Source: Thiohalocapsa sp. PB-PSB1
GTDB lineage: Bacteria > Pseudomonadota > Gammaproteobacteria > Chromatiales > Chromatiaceae
NCBI GenBank assembly: GCA_016745215.1
Contig: CP050890.1
Span: 3,844,001 to 3,908,000 of the forward strand
Direction: 5' to 3'
DNA length: 64,000 nucleotides
The position numbers were made by a program, and so were the translations under genes. The first letter of the stretch is position 1. Each line of letters begins with the position of its first letter. The notes beneath the pieces were generated by a model. That model was given only the letters and a program-made list of their open reading frames with translations, was not told the origin of the DNA and made no database searches. Below, one piece after another: positions 18,091 to 26,288 of this stretch.

Positions 18091-20667
18091 TTGGCCTTAG
18101 CGGTGGAGCGGTCGCGGCGTCTGCAGGCCGGCACGCCTGAGGAAGAACGTTGTTATCATTGCGGTCTACCGGTGTCGGATGGTGCACACGACAGTGCTGA
18201 AATCAACTCGATCGAGCGCGTCTTCTGCTGCCCCGGTTGCCGCGCTGTCTGCGAGGCCATCCATCGCGCCGGTCTGGAAGGCTTTTATCGCCGCACCCCC
18301 GATGGCGGACTCTTGGAACGCCCGCTGGAAGCACCCAAACAACTGGCACTGTACGATCTAGACGAGGTGCAGGAAGAATTCGTCGGAACTCTCGGCGAAA
18401 TTCGCGAAATCAACCTGTTGGTTGAAGGCATTCACTGCGCCGCCTGTGTTTGGCTGATTGAAAATAGCCTGGCCGCTATGCCGGGCATCCAACAGGCGCG
18501 GGTCAATCTGACCGGCCGCCGGCTTCGGCTGCAATGGGACAACGGTCGGGTCAAATTGTCTCAGGTGCTGCGCCAGCTTGGCGATATCGGCTATGCCGCT
18601 ACGCCCTTCGATCCCGACGCGGCGGAAGGAGCCTTGCAGCGGAGCAACCGCGCGCTGCTTTACCGCATGGCATTTGCCGGCTTCGCGGCGATGAACCTGA
18701 TGTGGATCTCCATCGCCCTCTACGCCGGCGCAGATCAGGGCGAATTCCGCAACCTGTTCCATTGGGTCGGCTTTCTGCTCGCGACACCGACATTGCTGTA
18801 TTCCGGATGGCCCTTCTACAAGGCCGCTTGGGTAGGGTTGAGGCAATATCATCTCAGCATGGATCTGCCCATTGCCATCGGCGCATCGATCACCTACCTC
18901 TATTCGCTGTATGTCACCCTGACCGGCGTCGGGCACGTCTATTGGGATACCGTTGTCAACTTTCTGTTCGTGATCCTGGTGGGGCGTTACCTGGAAGCCC
19001 TATCAAAACGTCAAGCCGTATCGTCCACACGGCGATTACTGGAACTACAGCCCAAGGTGGCAACCATCCTGCGGGATGGAAACGAGGCCATTGTGCCAAT
19101 CCGTGCCGTACGCATGGGCGACCTGGTTCTGATTCGCCCTGGGGAAACCATCCCTGCCGACGGCCTGGTGGAGGAGGGCAGCAGTCGCGTCGACGAGGCC
19201 ATGCTCACCGGCGAGTCCGTGCCAGTGGCACGTGCCGTTGGCGATCAGGTCTGCGCGGGCACTTTGAACGGACCCGGCGTGCTGCGCGTTCGAGTCTCCG
19301 GGGTGCTGCGCGACAGCGCCCTTGGGCGCATCGTTCGACTGGTTGAAGAAGCCCAGGCCAGCAAGTCGCCAATCCAGTGCATGGCCGATCGCGTCGTGCC
19401 CTGGTTCGTTGCCATCACGCTGATTCTTGCCCTGTCGACCTTCGTATTCTGGGTCTATCGGGACATCGAAACAGCGCTGATGGCGGCTACCTCCGTGCTC
19501 ATCATCACCTGTCCCTGCGCCTTTGGTCTGGCCACCCCGATGGCCATCGCCGTTGCCTCCGGTGTCGGTGCACGCAACGGAATTCTGATCAAAAACGGTA
19601 CGGTACTGGAAACTCTTGCGGACATCCATCACTGCGTCTTCGACAAGACCGGCACCCTGACCGAAGGCATGCCCTTGGTTACCACCCTGGTGCATGTCAA
19701 CAGCGAAGAGCCAGGCGAGATCAGGCTGACACGACCGGACTCGGATTGTCAGGCAGCCGGGCAATGGACGGCCGAGCGCCGTGAGACACTGGCCCTGATC
19801 GCCGCATTGGAACAACTGTCCGAGCATCCGCTGGCACGCGCGATCGTGCATCTGGCCGAGGAGGCCGGTATCCATCAAGGCGGCATGGTCGTCACGGATG
19901 TGCAGATGCAGCCTGGCCTCGGTATTGCCGGAAATGTGGACGGCCGATCCGTGGTGGTCGGCAATGCCGACTGGCTGGGCCGCTTTGCAATAAAGCCAGC
20001 ACATTGGCCCGCGGCAGCCACGGCAAAGCGCAGCGGAACGCCGGTTCATTGTGCTGTCGATGGGGTCGAGGTGTTCTATCTTTTGATCCAGGATCGACTG
20101 CGCGAGGATGCTGCCGAGACCGTACAGCGGCTGGTCAACGAAGGCGTAAAGGTCACCATGCTGACTGGCGACCGTCGGCTTGCCGCGGAGCGCATTGCCG
20201 CGCAACTCGGCGGCATTGATGTCATCGCCGAGGTGTTGCCTGGGGACAAAGCGCATGCAACAGCAGAACTGCAACAAGGCGGACAACGCGTTGCGATGAT
20301 CGGCGACGGCATCAACGACGCCCCGGCCCTGGTGCGCGCCGATGTCGGTATCGCCGTCGGCAGCGGCACCGATGTCTCCATCGCCAGCGCTGACATCGTC
20401 TTGCTCAGCAACGAACTGACGCGGGTGCACGACGCGCTGCTGTTGGCACGCACCACATTGCGCACCATTCGCCAGAATATCGGGCTGTCCATTGTCTACA
20501 ACGCGATCATGGTGCCGCTGGCCATGGCGGCAGCGATTACACCGTTGATTGCCGCGGTGTCGATGCCATTGAGCTCGCTGGCGGTGATCGGTAACTCGGC
20601 CCGCATCCGCCGCCTGATCGGCCGCAATTCGGACTCGGGTTCGAGGCAACGCAGGTTCCGTGAATAA
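18091..20667 (+). CDS. ccoI: Cu(I)-exporting P1B-type ATPase for cbb3 assembly (CcoI/FixI)
   Basis: About 858 residues. The N-terminus has a CYHCGLPV...CCPGC putative metal-binding module, then an HMA domain with GIHCAACVWLIENS (near residue 113). The P-type ATPase core follows: TGES actuator motif (LTGESVPVA), CPC in helix 6 (ITCPCAFGLATP), phosphorylation site DKTGTLTE, SEHPLA, and GDGINDAPAL. CcoI moves copper to the periplasmic side for CcoN. The start is uncertain: TTG at 18091 has GGGGA upstream, GTG at 18103 is the alternative, and no ATG precedes the conserved Cys cluster. Confidence 0.95.
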   Translation: MALAVERSRRLQAGTPEEERCYHCGLPVSDGAHDSAEINSIERVFCCPGCRAVCEAIHRAGLEGFYRRTPDGGLLERPLEAPKQLALYDLDEVQEEFVGTLGEIREINLLVEGIHCAACVWLIENSLAAMPGIQQARVNLTGRRLRLQWDNGRVKLSQVLRQLGDIGYAATPFDPDAAEGALQRSNRALLYRMAFAGFAAMNLMWISIALYAGADQGEFRNLFHWVGFLLATPTLLYSGWPFYKAAWVGLRQYHLSMDLPIAIGASITYLYSLYVTLTGVGHVYWDTVVNFLFVILVGRYLEALSKRQAVSSTRRLLELQPKVATILRDGNEAIVPIRAVRMGDLVLIRPGETIPADGLVEEGSSRVDEAMLTGESVPVARAVGDQVCAGTLNGPGVLRVRVSGVLRDSALGRIVRLVEEAQASKSPIQCMADRVVPWFVAITLILALSTFVFWVYRDIETALMAATSVLIITCPCAFGLATPMAIAVASGVGARNGILIKNGTVLETLADIHHCVFDKTGTLTEGMPLVTTLVHVNSEEPGEIRLTRPDSDCQAAGQWTAERRETLALIAALEQLSEHPLARAIVHLAEEAGIHQGGMVVTDVQMQPGLGIAGNVDGRSVVVGNADWLGRFAIKPAHWPAAATAKRSGTPVHCAVDGVEVFYLLIQDRLREDAAETVQRLVNEGVKVTMLTGDRRLAAERIAAQLGGIDVIAEVLPGDKAHATAELQQGGQRVAMIGDGINDAPALVRADVGIAVGSGTDVSIASADIVLLSNELTRVHDALLLARTTLRTIRQNIGLSIVYNAIMVPLAMAAAITPLIAAVSMPLSSLAVIGNSARIRRLIGRNSDSGSRQRRFRE

Positions 20668-20753
20668 CTCGGACCAGCTTGGTCCAGCTTTGCCATGATG
20701 TTGTATCGAGGAGTATCCTGTGACTTTTCTTGGCGATGAGATGAGACACAGCG

Positions 20754-21203
20754 ATGGCTTGGATGATCAGCAGAGCGGTTGACAAGGCGGCCGTAGAGGC
20801 ACAGATGCCACTCGACGACAGTTCACTGGAGATGGAAGAAGCGCTCCAACAGGCCACCAATGCGATCGGTTGCTGTATCAGCGAGGAGACATCGAAACGT
20901 TTCGATACCGACGGCAATCCGATCGACGTGGAGCGAAGTCATGACCCCAGGGTCGCCACCTCTGACATCCAGAACCTCACCGACCGAGTAGGCGGCATCG
21001 TCATGACCAGCATCGCCATGACCAATGAAGAGAGCTGGGAGTATGCCATGCCGGCATTCAAAGGCCCGCTTGCCATCTTCGTGTTCAGTCTCGATGGGAC
21101 CATGACCTGGATGCCGGACAGCGGCGAGTACCGCGAGGCGATGACCGGGACGCTTTCATTCTACGATCGATTGGAGAACCCATGGAAGTCATCTATGGCC
21201 TGA
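20754..21203 (+). CDS. Unknown protein between ccoI and ccoS
   Basis: A 149-residue ORF filling the 514-bp space between ccoI and ccoS and overlapping ccoS by 22 bases in another frame. It is not membrane-bound. It contains KRFDTDGNPIDVER and a hydrophobic C-terminal half with IAMTNEESWEYAMPAF, which reads like genuine protein. I do not recognise the family. Its position inside the cbb3 assembly cluster hints at a role in oxidase maturation, but that is guilt by association only. The antisense ORF over the same stretch is less protein-like. Confidence 0.6.
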   Translation: MAWMISRAVDKAAVEAQMPLDDSSLEMEEALQQATNAIGCCISEETSKRFDTDGNPIDVERSHDPRVATSDIQNLTDRVGGIVMTSIAMTNEESWEYAMPAFKGPLAIFVFSLDGTMTWMPDSGEYREAMTGTLSFYDRLENPWKSSMA

Positions 21204-21391
21204 TACCGGGCATGTTGATCATTGGTCTCGTGGCCGTCGGAGTGCTCTTCTGGGCGGCACGATCGGGCCAGTTCGACGATCTCGAAGGTGACGCCCAGCG
21301 AATCCTGATGGACGAGGATCTCGATGAGCCTATTGCCCGGGATGTTCCCGATACCGAAGATGATCACAGCGATCGTCGGAATCTGTCATAG
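21182..21391 (+). CDS. ccoS: cbb3-type oxidase assembly protein CcoS
   Basis: A 69-residue protein with one N-terminal membrane helix (LIPGMLIIGLVAVGVLFWA) followed by SGQFDDLEGDAQRIL, the CcoS signature. CcoS is needed for haem insertion into CcoN. It closes the ccoG-H-I-S assembly group. Confidence 0.92.
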   Translation: MEVIYGLIPGMLIIGLVAVGVLFWAARSGQFDDLEGDAQRILMDEDLDEPIARDVPDTEDDHSDRRNLS

Positions 21392-21603
21392 AGTTTGTGC
21401 TCGGCCTTCGTTCGATCTCGCACTTGCATTCCAAGACTGTGCAAGTACTCCAGGCGCGTGTGCAAATTGCCGCTGCTGGGGAGCAAAGGATGCGCGTTGG
21501 GTCGACACGATGATCGGGATCGGGACCGAGATCGACTTCACCTCGTCTACGCATCTTCTATCTAACGGGTAAGCTATCGATTTCGATAGCGCTCCAGATT
21601 TCG

Positions 21604-22310
21604 ATGCCGACCATGCAACACACATCCGAAGACAACGCGGTGGCTGAGCCAGAAGGCCAGCGGCCTGCGGACTCGAAGCAGCGCAAGGTCAGTCTGAAAC
21701 GGCTGTGGCTTGACCCGAACAATTACCGGCTGATCCATGAGCCTGAGTATGTGTCGGAGCCCCTGGAAAGGGTTCGCGACAAAACGGTCGCCCGCAGAAC
21801 CCTGCGCCTGCTGGCTGGCGATCGGAATCAGAATATTCAGGATCTGGTCGAGAGCTTTCGGGCCAATGGCTATTTGCCGGTAGACCAAATTCTGTGCGAG
21901 AACTGGGCGACGGTGACTATCTGGTCGTAGAGGGTAACCGCCGCGTTGCTGCGCTGAAACAGCTCGCACGGCAATATGACGAGAAAGGTATCGAGCTGGG
22001 CCAGCTTGATTCAAGCATCTTTCGTTACTTGCCAGTGGTGTTATACGAGGACGCCGGCGAACTGCATCACCTGAAACTAATGGCGCTGAAGCACATCAGC
22101 GGCAATAAGAAATGGGGAGAATGGAATCAGGCCAAGCTGTTGGAGACCATGTCCAAGGAGTACGGCTGCAGCGCAGACGAGATCGTCCACAGCATCGGTA
22201 TCTCCAAGGTGGAATTGCGCCGGAGTCTGCGCGCCTTAGCCCTGGTCGGACAGTACCTGGCTTCCGATTATGACGATATCTCGCGGCGCTGGCATCATTT
22301 TTGCCTGGTC
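21604..22310 (+). pseudogene. Frameshifted, truncated ParB/Srx-like domain protein
   Basis: Two overlapping reading frames make one ParB-like protein: frame one ends ...ANGYLPVDQIL and frame two resumes RELGDGDYLVVEGNRRVAALKQLARQ. Restoring a single base near 21892 (ATTCTG-GTGCGA) joins them. EGNRRVAALK is the ParB-family catalytic/nucleotide-binding box, and GNKKWGEWNQAKLLE with the later SADEIVHSIGISKVELRRSL resembles the following helical DNA-binding part. After about 22280 the protein degenerates into repeat-derived sequence (SGLLRLLEVRLRARR, encoded by a divergent copy of the palindromic repeat found at 23.7-26.0 kb), so the C-terminus is lost as well. Confidence 0.65.
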
Positions 22311-22681
22311 GCCCTGAGCGGGCTCCTACGGCTGCTCGAGGTCCGCTTGCGGGCGAGGCGCCTTGGCCCCTCTGCGCACTCTGCGCCTCTGCGCCTCTGC
22401 GGTGAATTCTTACATCATTTGCTGAAAAACCCCATCTGATCTTCCATAATAAATTGATTTTTAATCAGTTATTTCATCTCGAAAAAGAAAATGCAGTCCG
22501 ATTCCGGTCACCGATCCCGTCGCGATGACCATGCAGAACAGCGAGCCGAAAACCGAGCCTTGTCAGATCCCGCTGCTGAATCTTCCACCGCCGCTCCAGC
22601 CGCAAGATGAGTAGGTTCTCCATATTGAATCCGACGATGGTTTCTCTTTGAGAGATAAGAACTGGATGGTAAGGTGGACAA
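22311..22681 (+). other. Gene-free stretch with low-complexity GCGCCTCTGC repeats
   Basis: No convincing gene. Positions about 22367-22405 hold a short tandem pattern of CTCTGCGC/CCTCTGCG units. Beyond 22440 the sequence is more AT-rich. The right end abuts the segment duplicated at 41.1-42.1 kb. Confidence 0.5.
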
Positions 22682-23648
22682 GGTGTTCTGCGGGGTGCTG
22701 CGTATCCGGCTGTCGGGCTGACCAACGACCCAGGATCGACCGAGGCATCTCGACTCGATATTGATCCGAAAAACCCCTATGCTTCGATGTATCCGGACGT
22801 AACCCGCTCACTGCACCCCCGAACGAGCCCCATTATGGAAACCACCATCGAGACCATCAAACGCGAGCTGCCGCGCCTGCTGCGCGAAGAGCCCGAACTG
22901 CGCCGCTTCGTCCTGGACATCTCCCGAGAGTACTTCGCCGACCGCTCGACCACCGATGAGCGCTTCAACCGCATCCTCGACGAGCTGGCGCGCGATCGAG
23001 AGATGCAGAATCGCAAGTGGGACGAGCAGAATCGCAAGTGGGACGAGCAGAATCACAAGTGGGACGAGCAGAATCGCAGGTTGGACGAGCACATCCGCGA
23101 GCAGAGTCGGAAATGGGACGAGCAGAATCGGAAATGGGACGAGCAGAATCGGAAATGGGACGAATCCCGGCGGGAATTCGACCGCGTCCACGAAGAGATC
23201 ATGGCCCAGGCAAAAAAACACGATCGCTCCGTCGGCGCGCTCGGCGCACGCTGGGGGCTGCAGTCCGAGGCCGCCTTCCGCGATGCCTTGGCCGGTATAC
23301 TGGAGGAAAGCTTCGAGGTCAGCGTCCACAACGTCCGCGAATTCGACGACGGCGGCGAGGTATTCGGACGGCCAGATCAAGTAGAGCTCGATGTCATCGT
23401 GAAAAACGGCATGCTGCTGATCCTCGAGCTGAAATCGTCCATCGATAAGGCCGGCATGTACATCTTCGAACGCAAGGCTCGCTTCTACGAGCGCCGCCAC
23501 GACCGCAAGGCCGACCGGCTGATCGTCATCTCGCCGATGATCGACGCAAAGGCCCTGCAAGTCGCCGGCGACCTGGGCATCGAAACCTATGGCGACTCAC
23601 TGGAGGTACCGACGCGGTGACCGCGAGAGCGCGAGGTTCGCCATGCGG
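22682..23648 (+). repeat. Segmental duplication, copy 1 (partner 41118-42137)
   Basis: Almost base-for-base the same as 41118-42137, starting at the GTGTTCTGCGGGG phrase and covering about 150 bp of leader plus the whole DUF3782 gene, ending at CGCCATGCGG. Differences are scattered substitutions and the number of heptad-repeat units in the gene. The left ends also share GATAAGAA(C/T)TGGAT, with about 120 bp present only in copy 2. Immediately after copy 1 the REP array starts; copy 2 continues into unrelated DNA. Confidence 0.9.
22835..23620 (+). CDS. DUF3782 protein, coiled coil plus PD-(D/E)XK-like domain (copy 1)
   Basis: About 261 residues. The N-terminal helical part starts METTIETIKRELPRLL. 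The central heptad-like repeat NRKWDEQ occurs about six times, with one NRRLDEHIREQ variant, and is coiled-coil forming. The C-terminal domain (about 125-261) contains RPDQVELDVIVKNG followed by LELKSSIDKA, the D...ExK pattern of the PD-(D/E)XK nuclease superfamily, and DRLIVISPMID. The start is the ATG at 22835; the longer upstream reading is the duplicated leader. DUF3782 proteins are often multicopy in Chromatiales and their function is unknown. A close paralogue lies at 41270-42109. Confidence 0.8.
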   Translation: METTIETIKRELPRLLREEPELRRFVLDISREYFADRSTTDERFNRILDELARDREMQNRKWDEQNRKWDEQNHKWDEQNRRLDEHIREQSRKWDEQNRKWDEQNRKWDESRREFDRVHEEIMAQAKKHDRSVGALGARWGLQSEAAFRDALAGILEESFEVSVHNVREFDDGGEVFGRPDQVELDVIVKNGMLLILELKSSIDKAGMYIFERKARFYERRHDRKADRLIVISPMIDAKALQVAGDLGIETYGDSLEVPTR

Positions 23649-26099
23649 AAAAACGGGGATAGACCACGTTTTCCACGTTTTACAGAATCGCGCTCATGCT
23701 GAAAAAGGTGGTTTGTCCCCGTTTTCGCTGCGTGGTCGATGCTGGTCATGTAGCTGACGCGTCGCCCGCAAGCGGGCTCCTACAAGCCGCCGTTGGCGGC
23801 CGACGTAGGAGCCCGCTTGCGGGCGACCTGAGAAGTCATGCCAGCGGAGCGCGGACCCGAGCGCCGCGGCTTTCCCACTGGTTGGACCCTGAGGTATCCC
23901 CACAAACCGGCCCGGGGAAAAAACGGGGGCAGACCACGTTTTACAGAATCGCGCTCATGCTGAAAAAGGTGGTCTGTCCCCGTTTTCGCTGCGTGGTCGA
24001 TGCTGGTCATGTAGCTGACGCGTCGCCCGCAAGCGGGCTCCTACAAGCCGCCGTTGGCGGCCGACGTAGGAGCCCGCTTGCGGGCGACCTGAGAAGTCAT
24101 GCCAGCGGAGCGCGGGCCCGAGCGCCGCGGCTTTCCCACTGGTTGGACCCTGAGGTATCCCCACAAATCGGCCCGCGGAAAAACGGGGACAGACCCTGTT
24201 TTACAGAATCGCGGTCATGCTGAAAAAGGTGGTTTGTCCCCGTTTTCGCTGCCGTTTTCGCTGGTCATGTAGCTGACGCGTCGCCCGCAAGCGGGCTCCT
24301 ACAAGCCGCCGTTGGCGGCCGACGTAGGAGCCCGCTTGCGGGCGACCTGAGAAGTCATGCCAGCGGAGCGCGGGTCCGAGCGCCGCGGCTTTCCCACTGG
24401 TTGGACCCTGAGGTATCCCCACAAACCGGCCCGGGGAAAAACGGGGACAGACCCTGTTTTATAGAATCGCGCTCATGCTGAAAAAGGTGGTTTGTCCCCG
24501 TTTTCGCTGCGTGGTCGATGCTGGTCATGTAGCTGACGCGTCGCCCGCAAGCGGGCTCCTACAAGCCGCCGTTGGCGGCCGACGTAGGAGCCCGCTTGCG
24601 GGCGACCTGAGAAGTCATGCCAGCGGAGCGCGGACCCGAGCGTCGCGGCTTTCCCACTGGTTGGACCCTGAGGTATCCCCACAAACCGGCCCGGGGAAAA
24701 ACGGGGGCAGACCACGTTTTACAGAATCACGCTCATGCTGAAAAAGGTGGTCTGCCCCCGTTTTCGCTGCGTGGTCGATGCTGGTCATGTAGCTGACGCG
24801 TCGCCCGCAAGCGGGCTCCTACAAGCCGCCGTTGGCGGCCGACGTAGGAGCCCGCTTGCGGGCGACCTGAGAAGTCATGCCAGCGGAGCGCGGGTCCGAG
24901 CGCCGCGGCTTTCCCACTGGTTGGACCCTGAGGTATCCCCACAAATCGGCCCGCGGAAAAACGGGGACAGACCCTGTTTTACAGAATCGCGGTCATGCTG
25001 AAAAAGGTGGTTTGTCCCCGTTTTCGCTGCGTGGTCGATGCTGGTCATGTAGCTGACGCGTCGCCCGCAAGCGGGCTCCTACAAGCCGCCGTTGGCGGCC
25101 GACGTAGGAGCCCGCTTGCGGGCGACCTGAGAAGTCATGCCAGCGGAGCGCGGGTCCGAGCGCCGCGGCTTTCCCACTGGTTGGACCCTGAGGTATCCCC
25201 ACAAATCGGCCCGCGGAAAAACGGGGACAGACCCTGTTTTACAGAATCGCGGTCATGCTGAAAAAGGTGGTTTGTCCCCGTTTTCGCTGCCGTTTTCGCT
25301 GGTCATGTAGCTGACGCGTCGCCCGCAAGCGGGCTCCTACAAGCCGCCGTTGGCGGCCGACGTAGGAGTCCGCTTGCGGGCGACCTGAGAAGTCATGCCA
25401 GCGGAGCGCGGACCCGAGCGCCGCGGCTTTCCCACTGGTTGGACCCTGAGGTATCCCCACAAACCGGCCCGGGGAAAAACGGGGGCAGACCACGTTTTAC
25501 AGAATCGCGCTCATGCTGAAAAAGGTGGTCTGTCCCCGTTTTCGCTGCGTGGTCGATGCTGGTCATGTAGCTGACGCGTCGCCCGCAAGCGGGCTCCTAC
25601 AAGCCGCCGTTGGCGGCCGACGTAGGAGCCCGCTTGCGGGCGACCTGAGAAGTCATGCCAGCGGAGCGCGGACCCGAGCGCCGCGGCTTTCCCACTGGTT
25701 GGACCCTGAAGGTATCCCCACAAACCGGCCCAGGGAAAAACGGGGGCAGACCACGTTTTACAGAATCGCGCTCATGCTGAAAAAGGTGGTCTGTCCCCGT
25801 TTTCGCTGATGCTGAAAAAGGTGGTTTGTCCCCGTTTTCGCTGCGTGGTCGATGCTGGTCATGTAGCTGACGCGTCGCCCGCAAGCGGGCTCCTACAAGC
25901 CGCCGTTGGCGGCCGACGTAGGAGCCCGCTTGCGGGCGACCTGAGAAGTCATGCCAGCGGAGAGCGGGCCCGAGCGCCGCGGCTTTCCCACTGGTTGGAC
26001 CCTGATGTATCCCCACAAACCGGCCCGGGGAAAAACGGGGACAGACCACGTTTTACAGAATCACGCTCATGCTGAAAAAGGTGGTCTGTCCCCGTTTTC
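23649..26099. repeat. Tandem array of about nine ~260-bp composite REP-like units
   Basis: Nine near-identical units of 259-260 bp (one spacing is 297). Each contains module A: an AAAAACGGGGACAGACC arm, then ACAGAATCGCGCTCATGCTG, then AAAAAGGTGGTCTGTCCCCG, an imperfect inverted repeat. Each also contains module B: CGTCGCCCGCAAGCGGGCTC ... GTAGGAGCCCGCTTGCGGGC, a long palindrome whose loop is itself palindromic (GCCGCCGTTGGCGGC). Module B occurs nine times and the right arm of module A eleven times. The 70-88 residue ORFs inside, on both strands, are repeat artefacts. Module A also occurs at 50.1 and 54.2 kb, the latter beside RAYT remnants, so these are best read as REP/BIME-type elements amplified in tandem. 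Confidence 0.9.
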
Positions 26100-26288
26100 G
26101 GTCACAGCTCGTGATCAATGCTCAAAACGTCCTTATCGGATCGATAATCACGCACCGGTGTGTCGTCGAATCGCTCGCTGAACGGGTCGAACGGAAGAGT
26201 GAAGACGCGGAAGAGCATTGATCTGCCGATGGTTCAGTCCAGGCGCCGGGCTACCGCCGGCCAAGGGTAAAAGGGTAAGAGTGTCAAG

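Noticed and set aside
19045..20649. 534-codon minus-strand ORF antisense to ccoI
   Set aside because: It is a shadow frame with His/Gln-rich composition and no motifs. ccoI on the plus strand has all P-type ATPase signatures.
23649..26099. CRISPR-like array or a family of 69-88 residue genes
   Set aside because: The units are 260 bp and nearly identical throughout, with no unique spacers and no cas genes. The ORFs on both strands are by-products of the palindromic repeat.
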